Positions 7,368 to 16,223 of a stretch of 64,000 nt of DNA are shown piece by piece. The notes under the pieces were generated by a model that did no database searches, was not told where the DNA came from, and saw nothing but the letters and a program-made list of their open reading frames with translations. Source of the DNA: Thiomicrospira cyclica ALM1 (lineage in GTDB: Bacteria > Pseudomonadota > Gammaproteobacteria > Thiomicrospirales > Thiomicrospiraceae); the NCBI RefSeq assembly GCF_000214825.1, contig NC_015581.1:1798001-1862000 (forward strand), in the 5' to 3' direction. Position 1 is the first letter of the stretch, and the number at the start of each line of letters is the position of its first letter. Both the position numbers and the translations under genes were made by a program.

Positions 7368-8780
7368 TTAAGCGTCAAGCTTATCAACAGTGTCAAATTC
7401 AAACTTGATTTCTTTCCAAGTTTCTAGTGCAACGGCTAGTTCTGGGCTATGACGCGCTGCATCACGAAGAATGTCACCACCTTCACGCTCTAGATCACGA
7501 CCTTCGTTACGTGCTTTAACACAGGCTTCCAAAGCAACACGGTTAGCTGCGGCGCCGGCTGCGTTACCACCTGGGTGACCTTGTGTACCACCACCGAACT
7601 GAAGAACTGAGTCATCACCGAAGATTGTAACCAATGCTGGCATGTGCCATACGTGGATACCACCTGAAGCAACCGCCATAACACCTGGCATTGAACCCCA
7701 GTCTTGATCGAAGAATACACCACGTGAGCGATCTTCTGGAACAAATGCTTCACGCAACTGATCTACGAAACCTAGTGTAGAGGCACGATCACCTTCCAAC
7801 TTACCAACAACGGTACCAGTATGTAGATGGTCGCCACCTGACAAACGTAAGCACTTAGCTAATACACGGAAGTGAATACCGTGGTTAGGGTTACGGTCGA
7901 TTACAGCGTGCATGGCGCGGTGGATGTGTAACAACATACCGTTTTTGCGACACCAATTTGCTAACGACGTGTTAGCAGTAAAACCACCAGTTAAGAAATC
8001 ATGCATAACGATACGCACACCTAACTCTTTTGCATATTCAGCACGTTCCATCATGTCTTCACAGGTTGCAGCTGTTACGTTTAGGTAGTGACCTTTAACT
8101 TCGCCAGTTTCTGCTTCTGCTTTATTGATTGCATCAGCAACGAATGAGAAACGATCTCTCCAACGCTGAAATGGCTGAGAGTTAATGTTTTCGTCGTCTT
8201 TGGTTAAGTCCAAACCACCACGCAAACACTCATATACAGCACGACCGTAGTTCTTAGCAGACAAGCCTAACTTTGGCTTGATAGTACAACCCAGCATTGG
8301 GCGACCATATTTGTTTAATTTATCACGCTCAACCTGGATACCGCTTGGTGGACCACCGCAAGTTTTGATGAATGCAACTGGGAAACGAATGTCTTCAAGA
8401 CGGAGTGAACGAACAGCCTTGAAACCGAATACGTTACCAACCAGCGAGGTTAGTACGTTAACAACAGAACCTTCTTCGAAGAGATCCAATGGATAAGCGA
8501 TAAATGCGTAGAACGCATCTTTGTTACCTGGAACGTCTTCGATTCTATAGCAACGACCTTTGTAGAATTCCATGTCGGTCAATAGGTCGGTCCATACAGT
8601 GGTCCAAGTACCTGTTGATGACTCAGCTGCAACAGCTGCCGCTGCTTCTTCACGTGGAACACCCGCCTGTGGTATTACTTTGAAACACGCCAAAAGGTCA
8701 GTGTCAAGCGGAGTGTAATCTGGCGTCCAATAGGTCAGTTTATAATCCTGAACACCAGCGTTAAATGTTTGATTTGCCAT
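7368..8780 (-). CDS. cbbL: RuBisCO large subunit, form IA carboxysomal
   Basis: A 470-residue ribulose-1,5-bisphosphate carboxylase large subunit that carries out CO2 fixation in the Calvin cycle. Catalytic motifs are complete: TIKPKLGLS (first active-site lysine, near residue 170), [10 protein letters not shown] (carbamylated lysine), [10 protein letters not shown] (histidine) and [13 protein letters not shown] (loop 6 lysine). Form IA and the adjacent cso genes mark the carboxysomal enzyme. The start at 8778-8780 has a GAGGTGA ribosome binding site that overlaps the stop of a 12-codon leader ORF. No cbbR regulator gene lies in the window. Confidence 0.98.
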   Translation of the reverse strand: MANQTFNAGVQDYKLTYWTPDYTPLDTDLLACFKVIPQAGVPREEAAAAVAAESSTGTWTTVWTDLLTDMEFYKGRCYRIEDVPGNKDAFYAFIAYPLDLFEEGSVVNVLTSLVGNVFGFKAVRSLRLEDIRFPVAFIKTCGGPPSGIQVERDKLNKYGRPMLGCTIKPKLGLSAKNYGRAVYECLRGGLDLTKDDENINSQPFQRWRDRFSFVADAINKAEAETGEVKGHYLNVTAATCEDMMERAEYAKELGVRIVMHDFLTGGFTANTSLANWCRKNGMLLHIHRAMHAVIDRNPNHGIHFRVLAKCLRLSGGDHLHTGTVVGKLEGDRASTLGFVDQLREAFVPEDRSRGVFFDQDWGSMPGVMAVASGGIHVWHMPALVTIFGDDSVLQFGGGTQGHPGGNAAGAAANRVALEACVKARNEGRDLEREGGDILRDAARHSPELAVALETWKEIKFEFDTVDKLDA

Positions 8781-8787
8781 ACTACTA

Positions 8788-8826
8788 TCACCTCAAATTA
8801 AAGGTTGTTACGAACTCACCGAACAT
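8788..8826 (-). CDS. Candidate 12-codon leader peptide upstream of cbbL
   Basis: The reading frame [12 protein letters not shown] starts at ATG 8824-8826 with its own ribosome binding site (TTTGAGGT, 7 bases before the ATG). Its TGA stop is built from the same bases as the cbbL ribosome binding site, so translation of the leader could couple to cbbL. The two sites look like a small duplication (TTTGAGGTAATTATTATG against TTTGAGGTGATAGTAGTATG). The codons for EFVT contain the 12-mer whose complement precedes both csoS1 genes. Short ORFs with good sites also arise by chance. Confidence 0.45.
   Translation of the reverse strand: MFGEFVTTFNLR
8807..8818 (-). repeat. Inverted copy of the csoS1 leader 12-mer in the cbbL leader
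   Basis: The minus-strand transcript reads TGAGTTCGTAAC here, the exact complement of the GTTACGAACTCA carried before each csoS1 start on the same transcript. Confidence 0.7.
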
Positions 8827-8867
8827 AATAATTACCTCAAACCATAATGACTAATTGGAAAATCTAA

Positions 8868-8962
8868 TGCTTTGTATAGACAATTATCAATACACGGTGC
8901 CAATTTATAATATTTTTTTATGCTTTGTGAAAATTTTGTGCTAAAAACCCAGTACCAATACC
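8868..8962 (-). promoter_or_regulatory. Probable cbbL promoter region
   Basis: AT-rich DNA between the sirB2-like gene and the cbbL leader. A possible sigma-70 promoter is TTGGCA (8898-8903), 17 bases, TCTATA (8875-8880); the -35 is good and the -10 is weak. TTAT and ATAA half-sites flank the -35, which could suit a LysR-type activator such as CbbR. This reading is by eye only. Confidence 0.35.
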
Positions 8963-9334
8963 CTAGAAAGGCCACACCTGCTTTTCTACGGTCACTGCAA
9001 CTAGGAAAAACAATACCGCTAAATTTAATACCCAAAATAGTGCACGCTGGGTTCGCGATTTGGCTATTTTAAAAACCACCACACTCAAACCCACATAAAC
9101 GAATATACCTATTAGTTTTAACAAAATCCATGGATCGCTAAATGCAAATGGCGTAACTATCACAATACCTATAGCACTGGCTATGAGCAGTGTGTCAACA
9201 ATATGCGGCACAATTTTAACCGGCTTGAGCTTAACCCATTCACGATCATATATCACACCCAAACCACGCACGAAAAAGACTGCAATGCTAGTCAGCACGG
9301 CTAATTTATGCAACAACAGCAAACTCGCATACAT
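8963..9334 (-). CDS. SirB2-family inner-membrane protein
   Basis: A 123-residue protein with four predicted membrane helices and almost no soluble part. The order MYASLLLLHKLAVLTSIAVFFVRG, then PHIVDTLLIASAIGI, then the KLIGIFVYVGLSVV segment, matches the SirB family (PF04247), small membrane proteins of unclear function named for a Salmonella regulator locus. It is 19 bases downstream of bioC and probably co-transcribed with bioH-bioC, in the place where bioD stands in many gammaproteobacteria. Confidence 0.65.
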   Translation of the reverse strand: MYASLLLLHKLAVLTSIAVFFVRGLGVIYDREWVKLKPVKIVPHIVDTLLIASAIGIVIVTPFAFSDPWILLKLIGIFVYVGLSVVVFKIAKSRTQRALFWVLNLAVLFFLVAVTVEKQVWPF

Positions 9335-9353
9335 AGTAGAACCCCTAATTTAC

Positions 9354-10286
9354 TTAATTATTGTTACGACTGTTTTTTAATTGTACCGACAACTCATCAA
9401 GCGTAATGTTAATTACTCCAGACTTATCTCTGTTTGGACCCTTCATTATTTCTTGAGCCGCCCAAGCGTGGCCCTGCACAACCTCATAAGTCGCTGTCAC
9501 CTGATGCTTGATTGAAGACTGCGCTTCATAAAACGCCTCAACGGCCTTTAATGTATCACGACGCAGCAGACCTTTTGGAGCATTTACACTTTTAGCATTC
9601 GTTGCACCCATAGCTTTAAGGTCGCGCATAACATCCATCGCGTTTTTATAAACAATCCGCACCTGCTCAACATCCATTACCGGCTGACCAAAACCTGAGC
9701 GAATAAGGGCATCCCCTATATCATGCATGTCAATAAAATCATTAAACCGCTGATGCGCCGCATCACCCTCTACGGCTAACCAGGCCTGGCGCAATTCCTT
9801 TAAGGTATCAGGCCCGAACGTGCTAAATAACAGTGCCCCACCTGGTTTAGTAACACGACGAACTTCAGCAAAGACAGCATCCAGATCATGACACCACTGC
9901 AACATAAAGTTACTCACCACCAAGTCGAAGGATGCATCTGCAAATGGCAACGAAAAAGCATCGGCTTGAATCAATTTAACCGGTAATGTTTTCCTAGACC
10001 AGAACTGCCAAGAAGGCGGCTTGGCCATCAGTCTAGCCTTAGCCTGCTGCAACATATTATCAGCAAAATCGACCGCATAAATATCCGCCTTAGGATAATG
10101 CTGATAAAGCTGCTCGGTTAACAAACCGGTACCACAACCAAGCTCGAGAATTGAATGCTTATCACTGGTTAATAGCAAAGTGCGTTCTGCCATATCCTCC
10201 GCAGTTCGACGCTGCACTACGGCCGCCTCATCATAGGTATCTGCCGCTTTTGAAAAATGTTGTCTAACACGCAGGCGATTAATCAA
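9354..10286 (-). CDS. bioC: Malonyl-ACP O-methyltransferase BioC
   Basis: A 310-residue SAM-dependent methyltransferase. The glycine-rich SAM site reads ILELGCGTGLLTEQL near residue 45, followed by the acidic VDFADNM and the LVVSNFMLQWCHD motif typical of BioC. It methylates malonyl-ACP so that fatty-acid synthesis can build the pimeloyl chain of biotin. It overlaps bioH by 8 bases. Its C-terminal part (ATYEVVQGHAWA) also matches BioC. One CCAGGCCTGG palindrome lies at 9780 within the gene. Confidence 0.92.
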   Translation of the reverse strand: MINRLRVRQHFSKAADTYDEAAVVQRRTAEDMAERTLLLTSDKHSILELGCGTGLLTEQLYQHYPKADIYAVDFADNMLQQAKARLMAKPPSWQFWSRKTLPVKLIQADAFSLPFADASFDLVVSNFMLQWCHDLDAVFAEVRRVTKPGGALLFSTFGPDTLKELRQAWLAVEGDAAHQRFNDFIDMHDIGDALIRSGFGQPVMDVEQVRIVYKNAMDVMRDLKAMGATNAKSVNAPKGLLRRDTLKAVEAFYEAQSSIKHQVTATYEVVQGHAWAAQEIMKGPNRDKSGVINITLDELSVQLKNSRNNN

Positions 10287-11073
10287 ATGACTTCCCAGTA
10301 TTTATAAAATTAGTTATATATTTGCTGGTTAATTCGGGGTGCGATAGAAATGGAATATGCGCAGCACCCTCTAAAACCTTAACTTGCCCCGCTTCCGCTT
10401 GCTCAACCCAGACCTGCAGGCCTAACGCAGAAACTAATGGATCATTTTCACCCAGCAGCCACAAACAAGGTCGTTTATTGTGGCTCATTTTCTCTCGCAG
10501 GTCTAGTGACTGCAGTAGCTGTAGGCCCTGGTAAAGCCCTTTAAAAGTGGCAAGTTTTCGACCTAAATATTGCTCTCGAAGTTGTTTAGTAAATACTCGT
10601 GCCTGATCACCACCTTGGCACTGCAATGCATAAAACTTATGCAGTAGCGCTTTACCATCTTCTTGCAACGCATGAATAAAATCTATCATGAGCGTTGGTG
10701 CCACGCCATAACGCCACCCCTGTGCTTGCTGAAAACAGGGGGTGGATGCCAAATTCACTACACCCAAAATACGCTCCGGGTTCTGTAAAAATATTTGCTG
10801 AGCCATCAAACCACCCAAAGACCAACCCAGTAACCAAGTCGGTTGATCGGGTAATCTGGCGACCAAGTCTGCCAACCAGGCCTGGTTCACTTGACCTGCT
10901 GTTGCACTTAACGATAAAGCTATTTCCGCCTGCTCACCAAACCCAGGTAATTCAATAAAATGCAATTTAAAGAGTTCTGCCAAGTATTTTTCTGCCCAAG
11001 CCTGCCAAACCTGATTATCAGCTCCCCAGCCATGAATTAGGACTAAACTAGGCCTATCTCGCTCTACTGCCAT
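10279..11073 (-). CDS. bioH: Pimeloyl-ACP methyl ester carboxylesterase BioH
   Basis: A 264-residue alpha/beta hydrolase. The oxyanion motif LIHGWGADNQVW and the nucleophile elbow GWSLGG are clear; AAHIPFLSHPE supplies the catalytic histidine. BioH removes the methyl group from pimeloyl-ACP methyl ester, ending BioC-dependent pimelate synthesis. I chose ATG 11071-11073, which has a GGGAG site 7 bases upstream; an alternative start at 11100 adds nine residues. A CCAGGCCTGG at 10876 codes for the residues QAW. Confidence 0.9.
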   Translation of the reverse strand: MAVERDRPSLVLIHGWGADNQVWQAWAEKYLAELFKLHFIELPGFGEQAEIALSLSATAGQVNQAWLADLVARLPDQPTWLLGWSLGGLMAQQIFLQNPERILGVVNLASTPCFQQAQGWRYGVAPTLMIDFIHALQEDGKALLHKFYALQCQGGDQARVFTKQLREQYLGRKLATFKGLYQGLQLLQSLDLREKMSHNKRPCLWLLGENDPLVSALGLQVWVEQAEAGQVKVLEGAAHIPFLSHPELTSKYITNFINTGKSFD

Positions 11074-11276
11074 TAAACTCTCCCAACAAAGCCTGAACAA
11101 GTGGTTATAAATTAGGCAAAAATAGCCACTAAATTTGAAAAAAACAAGTTTTAATAAAAAAAAACATAAAAAACACCTAAGTTTTGAAAACTAAGTAGTC
11201 TTTTAGAAAAATACTGTGGTAGGATTAACTCACGTCATCAAATCCGATGATGAATTTTTTGTATTTTGAGGTAGTT

Positions 11277-11486
11277 ATGTCAGATTTAGTTACAGGCACC
11301 GTTAAATGGTTTAACGATGAAAAAGGTTTCGGTTTCCTAGCACAAGAAAATGGTCCAGATGTATTTGTCCATTTCCGCGCAATCAATGGTAGTGGCCGTA
11401 GAACTTTAGTTGAAGGTCAAGCTGTGACGTTCAACATCACTGAAAGTGATAAAGGTTTACAAGCGGATAACGTTACCGCGCTGTAA
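11277..11486 (+). CDS. Cold-shock domain protein
   Basis: A 69-residue cold-shock protein with both RNA-binding motifs, KGFGFL (RNP1) and VFVHF (RNP2). The start at 11277-11279 has the site TTGAGGTAG; an in-frame ATG at 11247 lacks one. The leader of more than 100 bases is AT-rich, as is usual for thermosensing csp leaders. It is transcribed against the flanking bio genes and ends in its own terminator. Such proteins bind single-stranded RNA and act as RNA chaperones. Confidence 0.95.
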   Translation: MSDLVTGTVKWFNDEKGFGFLAQENGPDVFVHFRAINGSGRRTLVEGQAVTFNITESDKGLQADNVTAL

Positions 11487-11521
11487 ATTTAATTGCACTA
11501 AACCTTGTGTTAATGCAATCG

Positions 11522-11554
11522 AAACCGTGAAGTTTTCAACTCCACGGTTTTTTT
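11522..11554 (+). terminator. Rho-independent terminator after the cold-shock gene
   Basis: A 13-bp stem with one mismatch (AAACCGTGAAGTT with AACTCCACGGTTT), a 3-base loop, then a T-run ending at 11554. Confidence 0.88.
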
Positions 11555-11593
11555 ATACCCATAAAATATATAAGATACATGAAGGAGCATTCC

Positions 11594-12088
11594 ATGGCAC
11601 GCTTAACCCGTTTTGTATTGCCGATGATGATTTTTCTTGGACTCGCGATGCCGATTCAAGCCCAAACCCTCAAACCCGTTCCAGAAATCCAAGGCCCAAC
11701 GCAAGACCGCTTCCCGGGCGACCCCGCCACGCACAAAGTCGTCTATATGTTTAATCAGGCAGATAATGACTATCAAACATCGATTCTTAATTCTATTCAA
11801 GCCATGCTAAGAATGTATGACGACGATGTCGAGATTGCGGTGGTGGTGATCGGTCCAGGAATTCACGTGTTAGCGAAAGAACCACAGCGTGAAGTCGATC
11901 CTTTAATTTACGAACGGGTTGAAAGTTTTGCCAATGACTATAACGTACGCTGGATTGCTTGCGGCAACACTATGAACTCTATTGGTTGGCAACACGACGA
12001 TATGCGCCCATTTGCTGAATATGTTGAAGTGGGTGCATCGGCCCTAATGGAGCTACAAGCCAATGGCTTTGCATTTATTGCTTGGTAA
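11594..12088 (+). CDS. Exported DsrE-family protein
   Basis: A 164-residue protein with an N-terminal signal peptide (basic RLTR, a hydrophobic stretch, AxA-type cleavage near IQAQ) followed by a DsrE/DsrF-like domain. Domain signs are KVVYMFNQADNDYQ, the central VEIAVVVIGPGIHVL strand and an IACGNTM motif with the single conserved cysteine. Periplasmic members of this family are common in sulfur oxidisers and may carry sulfur on the cysteine, but the role is not established. ATG 11594 follows the site GAAGGAG. The end overlaps bioF convergently by 14 bases. Confidence 0.75.
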   Translation: MARLTRFVLPMMIFLGLAMPIQAQTLKPVPEIQGPTQDRFPGDPATHKVVYMFNQADNDYQTSILNSIQAMLRMYDDDVEIAVVVIGPGIHVLAKEPQREVDPLIYERVESFANDYNVRWIACGNTMNSIGWQHDDMRPFAEYVEVGASALMELQANGFAFIAW

Positions 12089-13238
12089 TATCAGCAAAGG
12101 CCTCAATCAAACGAGCAATCTGCTCAGGATGATGTTCGGCACTGAGCGTAATTCGTAAACGTGCTTGCGCTACTGTGGGTGGTCGGATGGCGGCCACCCA
12201 AAAACCTTGGTGTTTTAATTGCTCACTCCAGGCTAACGCCTGTTCGGAACTCGCACACAACACCGGTTGAATCGCACTTTGCGAGGCGGTCAAATCTAAT
12301 CCTAGCGCACTTAAACCGCTGCGCAATTGGGCAATATTAGCATTCAACTGGGCTCTAAGATCATCTCCCTCCATTACAAGCTCTAAGGCTTTCAGCGTTG
12401 CTAAGGCGTTTAATGGTGACATCGCCGTGGTGTAGATAAACGGTCTTGCAAACTGAATCAAACTCTCAATAAGCACCTCACTCCCGGCTACAAACGCACC
12501 ACTGGTGCCAAACGCTTTACCAAAGGTACCCATCAATACGTGATCCGCCGCAGGGGTCAGCCCAAAGTAACTGAAGCTGCCGCGCCCCTGCTCACCCAAT
12601 ACACCCATCGCATGCGCATCATCAACCAGTAACCAGGCCTGGTGCTCATGGGCTAATTTCGCCAAAGCCACAATATCCGCTAAGTCACCATCCATGCTGA
12701 ACACGCTATCGGTCACAATCATCGACTGACCTTCCGCCCGTTCCAGCCGCCGCGCCAAAGCCTGATAATCCAAATGAGGGTAACGTTTAAACGCGGCCGC
12801 TGATGCCAGCGCCCCATCGATTAAGGAGGCATGATTCAGCTTATCGCCTACAATTAGGTCGCCGGCCTGCAACAGGGTTTGTTGAACCGCCAAATTGGCC
12901 ATATAACCGGTAGAAAATAGCAACGCCCGCTCGACACCTAACCATTCGGCCAACGCCAGCTCAAGTTGATGGTGATACTCATGGTGCCCAGTGACCAGAT
13001 GCGCGGCACCCGAGCCCCATCCCGCTGTTGAGTCTGCCGCTAACACCTGCTTGATCGCTGCATGACTCGCCAGCCCCAAGTAATCATTGGCGCAAAAATT
13101 AATATAGGGCTGGCCATTGACAACCATCGTTACACCCTGAGGGCTCGATACAATAGGCCGCTGTCGATACAAGGCTTGCGCTCGACGCTCCGCTAAACGC
13201 GGACCAAACCTTTGTGCGATAGAGCCGGTCATCGTCAC
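12075..13238 (-). CDS. bioF: 8-amino-7-oxononanoate synthase BioF
   Basis: A 387-residue PLP enzyme of the alpha-oxoamine synthase family, joining pimeloyl-ACP and alanine in biotin synthesis. Motifs are INFCANDYLGLASH near the start, FSTGYMANLAV, the substrate loop DDAHAMGVLGEQGRG, and MGTFGKAFGTSGAFV with the PLP lysine. It lies 14 bases after bioB on the same strand. The biotin genes bioH and bioC follow only after an interruption by two plus-strand genes. A palindrome copy at 12633 codes for HQAWL. Confidence 0.95.
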   Translation of the reverse strand: MTMTGSIAQRFGPRLAERRAQALYRQRPIVSSPQGVTMVVNGQPYINFCANDYLGLASHAAIKQVLAADSTAGWGSGAAHLVTGHHEYHHQLELALAEWLGVERALLFSTGYMANLAVQQTLLQAGDLIVGDKLNHASLIDGALASAAAFKRYPHLDYQALARRLERAEGQSMIVTDSVFSMDGDLADIVALAKLAHEHQAWLLVDDAHAMGVLGEQGRGSFSYFGLTPAADHVLMGTFGKAFGTSGAFVAGSEVLIESLIQFARPFIYTTAMSPLNALATLKALELVMEGDDLRAQLNANIAQLRSGLSALGLDLTASQSAIQPVLCASSEQALAWSEQLKHQGFWVAAIRPPTVAQARLRITLSAEHHPEQIARLIEAFADITKQ

Positions 13239-13252
13239 CTATCCCTCTTAGG

Positions 13253-14257
13253 CTAAGCAGACACAGCCGCAGTCGACACAGCCATCTCCGCCTTGGCTGT
13301 CAAATGAACATTAATTCCCAATTTTTTAAACAACTGGTGATCGTGATCCGCTTCAGGATTATCGGTGGTCAGCAACTTATCACCATAAAAAATTGAATTC
13401 GCGCCGGCAAAAAAGCACCAGGCCTGCGCCTGTTCATTCAACGACATCCGCCCCGCCGATAAACGCACATACGACTTAGGCATTAAAATTCGCGCCGTCG
13501 CAATCACCCGAATAAAATCAAACGGATCGGTTTTATCCCGCATCTCGGCTAACGGCGTACCATCAATCGGCACCAATAGATTAATCGGTACCGAATCTGG
13601 ATGATGACTCATATTGGCAAAGGTTTTTAGCAACTCGGCCCGATCCTGCTGGGCTTCACCCATCCCAATAATGCCACCAGAGCAGACATTAATCCCCGCA
13701 TCACGCACTTTATCAATAGTATCTAAACGATCCTGAAACGAGCGCGTGGTAATCACCTGCGGATAATAGGCTTCAGAGGTATCCAAATTATGATTGTAAT
13801 AATCCAGGCCTGCTTCTTTTAGCTGTTGTACTTGCTCATCATCCAACATACCAAGGGTCATACAGGTTTCCATGCCCAAATCACGCACTACCTTCACCAT
13901 TTCCAGCACCACTGGAAAATCTTTTTTATTCGGGTTGCGCCAAGCCGCACCCATACACAAACGCGTGGCGCCTTGTGCTTTCGCCTGCATGGCTTTGTCT
14001 AACACCTCTTGTACCGCCAGCATTTTTTGCTTTTCTAGGCCGGTGTCATAACGTGCACTTTGCGAGCAATAAGCACAGTCCTCAGCACAACCGCCTGATT
14101 TTATGTTAACCAACGTACTCACCTGAACCTCAGATGGGTTAAAATACTTACGATGAATACCGTGAGCCTGAAACATAAGATCATGAAAAGGTTGCGCCAT
14201 AATGGCCCGAATTTCAGCGACCGACCAATCATGACGTAGCGAATCAACTTGCTGCAT
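13253..14257 (-). CDS. bioB: Biotin synthase BioB
   Basis: A 334-residue radical SAM enzyme that inserts sulfur into dethiobiotin. The [13 protein letters not shown] motif carries the three cysteines of the radical SAM cluster, and later conserved cysteines and arginine (SAGRMSL) support the second cluster. I chose ATG 14255-14257 ([11 protein letters not shown]); an upstream in-frame start would overlap comF and lacks homology. The gene is divergent from comF with a short gap. Neither bioA nor bioD is seen in the window. Confidence 0.95.
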   Translation of the reverse strand: MQQVDSLRHDWSVAEIRAIMAQPFHDLMFQAHGIHRKYFNPSEVQVSTLVNIKSGGCAEDCAYCSQSARYDTGLEKQKMLAVQEVLDKAMQAKAQGATRLCMGAAWRNPNKKDFPVVLEMVKVVRDLGMETCMTLGMLDDEQVQQLKEAGLDYYNHNLDTSEAYYPQVITTRSFQDRLDTIDKVRDAGINVCSGGIIGMGEAQQDRAELLKTFANMSHHPDSVPINLLVPIDGTPLAEMRDKTDPFDFIRVIATARILMPKSYVRLSAGRMSLNEQAQAWCFFAGANSIFYGDKLLTTDNPEADHDHQLFKKLGINVHLTAKAEMAVSTAAVSA

Positions 14258-14303
14258 AGCGACACCTAAACCTAAAAATAAAGGCTTATTATAGCCCAAG
14301 CAC

Positions 14304-15002
14304 ATGGAGATGCCGATGCATTGGCTAGAGAAATGGTTATTTCCGCCCTGTTGTGTTGTAACTAGCGCACCAACGGATAGGCTTGACCTCGACCCTAGAT
14401 TTATTCAACAGTGGCAACGCTATGGTGACGCTTGCCCCTGCTGTGCGGCGCTAAGTCCACAAGGCAAAATCTGCGCTCAATGCCAAAATACAACGCCTCG
14501 ATTAATCAATTACACCCAAGTTGCTTTTGCTTTTCGGGGTGAGCTTCGCAAACTGGTACACCAGTTTAAATACATGGAACAACTGCACTTAAGCCGACTA
14601 TTTGCCACACTGATGCAACAACAACTCAGACTAGAGCCGGTCGATGCACTCGTACCCATTCCATTACACCCGCGCCGACTCACTCAACGTGGCTATAACC
14701 AAGCCTATGAAATCGCTCGTGTTTTAAGTAAAAACCTCCAGATTCCAATCTACAGCGGTCTCGTTCGCCAACAAGCCACCTCGAGTCAAACCTTACTCAA
14801 CCGCAGCCAGCGCCAACAAAATCTCGTCAATGCCTTTGCTATCAAACCCAATCAGCAAGCCGAACTGCTTAAGCTCCAGCGCATCGCCCTTATTGATGAT
14901 GTCATTACCACCGGAGCTACCCTGCAGGCCGCCGCCCAACAGCTTAAAAAACACCATCCTCGCTTAGAAATTCATGCCTGGGCTTTGGCAAAAACACGTT
15001 AA
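14304..15002 (+). CDS. comF: ComF family phosphoribosyltransferase-like protein
   Basis: A 232-residue ComF/GntX-type protein. The N-terminal half has two cysteine pairs ([17 protein letters not shown]) that suit a zinc finger, and the C-terminal half has a phosphoribosyltransferase PRPP-binding motif [14 protein letters not shown]. Family members are needed for DNA uptake in naturally competent bacteria such as Haemophilus, but the gene is also kept in bacteria not known to be competent. It is of interest here because of the repeated palindrome across the window. Confidence 0.88.
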   Translation: MEMPMHWLEKWLFPPCCVVTSAPTDRLDLDPRFIQQWQRYGDACPCCAALSPQGKICAQCQNTTPRLINYTQVAFAFRGELRKLVHQFKYMEQLHLSRLFATLMQQQLRLEPVDALVPIPLHPRRLTQRGYNQAYEIARVLSKNLQIPIYSGLVRQQATSSQTLLNRSQRQQNLVNAFAIKPNQQAELLKLQRIALIDDVITTGATLQAAAQQLKKHHPRLEIHAWALAKTR

Positions 15003-15057
15003 ATCATCAAGTTAGCTATGCTAGTATGATAAAAAAGATTAGTCAGAGAGTTCCCCT

Positions 15058-16191
15058 ATGCCGCGCATCTTAATTGCACCCGATAGCTTTAAAGGCTCGT
15101 TATCTGCCGTCGATTTTTGCCGCATCAGCCAACAATTAATTCAGCAACATTGGCCGGAAGTCGCGGTCATTTCTCGACCACTCTCAGATGGGGGTGAAGG
15201 TTTTGTTGATGCCTTCTGCTATGCCGGCTTGGCACAAAGCCAGTCGGTTGAAACACAAGATCCTCTGGGTCGAAACGTCACTGCGCACTATGCTTGGCAG
15301 GCGAGCACCCAAACCGCCATTGTTGAAATGGCCCAAGCATCTGGTCTGCCCAGATTAGCGCCTAACGAACGCAACCCACTGCACACCAGTAGTTATGGCG
15401 CTGGCTTAATTATCAAAGCGGCCATTGAACGAGGCGCTCAGCGGATTATTTTAGGACTTGGCGGCAGTGCCACCAACGACGGCGGCGTTGGCGCTTTGCA
15501 GGCGTTAGGGATTCCCTGTTTAGATAAACAGGGACGAGCGATTTCACAAGGTGGTGGCGCACTACAGCATTTAGCCAGCATTGGAGAGATTCCACCCCAC
15601 TTACAAAAGATAGAATGGCTAATAGCCTGCGATGTCACTAACCCGCTGACAGGACCACAAGGCGCAACGGCCGTCTATGGCCCACAAAAGGGGCTACAAC
15701 CGGAACAATTTACCATCTTAGAAAACGGACTAGCCCACTTTGCGGATTTGGTGAAACAGCAATTTAGTCGTGCGATATTAACCCAACCTGGAGCGGGTGC
15801 GGCTGGCGGCATGGCGGGTGGATTTATTGGCATACTCGGCGCACAGACTCAGAATGGTTTTGATCTTTTGGCCGAAGCAACCGAATTTAAACAGTTATTT
15901 GAGCAACCGAATCAGCCAATAGACCTAGTGATTACCGGCGAAGGTAAGCTTGATGCCCAGACACGCCATGGCAAACTCCCAATGCGAGTCGCGCAATTAG
16001 CTCAACAGCACCAAGTTCCTACCCTCGCACTCTGTGGTCAATTAGCCGTTGCGCCCCATGAGCTCAATGAGTTTTTAGCTATTTTTAGCTTAGTACCAGG
16101 CCTGGTTACGGAAACTCATGCGCTAGACAATGCACCGGCTTGGCTAGAACAACGCCTCTACTCAGCGCTCAAACTTTTCTATCGCGGCTGA
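15058..16191 (+). CDS. Glycerate kinase
   Basis: A 377-residue glycerate kinase of the GlxK/GarK family. It starts RILIAPDSFKGSLSA and shows SRPLSDGGEGF, LGLGGSATNDGGVGAL and the VITGEGKLDAQT motif near residue 290. These kinases usually make 2-phosphoglycerate from D-glycerate. It converges on the phosphorylase gene at 16224, and together with the glucosylglycerate genes it could return glycerate released from glucosylglycerate to glycolysis. A palindrome copy at 16096 codes for VPGLVTE. Confidence 0.92.
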   Translation: MPRILIAPDSFKGSLSAVDFCRISQQLIQQHWPEVAVISRPLSDGGEGFVDAFCYAGLAQSQSVETQDPLGRNVTAHYAWQASTQTAIVEMAQASGLPRLAPNERNPLHTSSYGAGLIIKAAIERGAQRIILGLGGSATNDGGVGALQALGIPCLDKQGRAISQGGGALQHLASIGEIPPHLQKIEWLIACDVTNPLTGPQGATAVYGPQKGLQPEQFTILENGLAHFADLVKQQFSRAILTQPGAGAAGGMAGGFIGILGAQTQNGFDLLAEATEFKQLFEQPNQPIDLVITGEGKLDAQTRHGKLPMRVAQLAQQHQVPTLALCGQLAVAPHELNEFLAIFSLVPGLVTETHALDNAPAWLEQRLYSALKLFYRG

Positions 16192-16223
16192 ATCGGCTCG
16201 CTAATCTGCTGGTAATCACCCCA

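Noticed and set aside
7490-7753. 87-codon frame inside cbbL
   Set aside because: A shadow frame of a conserved gene with no support of its own.
8832-9035. 67-codon frame upstream of cbbL
   Set aside because: It overlaps the sirB2-like gene and the promoter region and has no family features.
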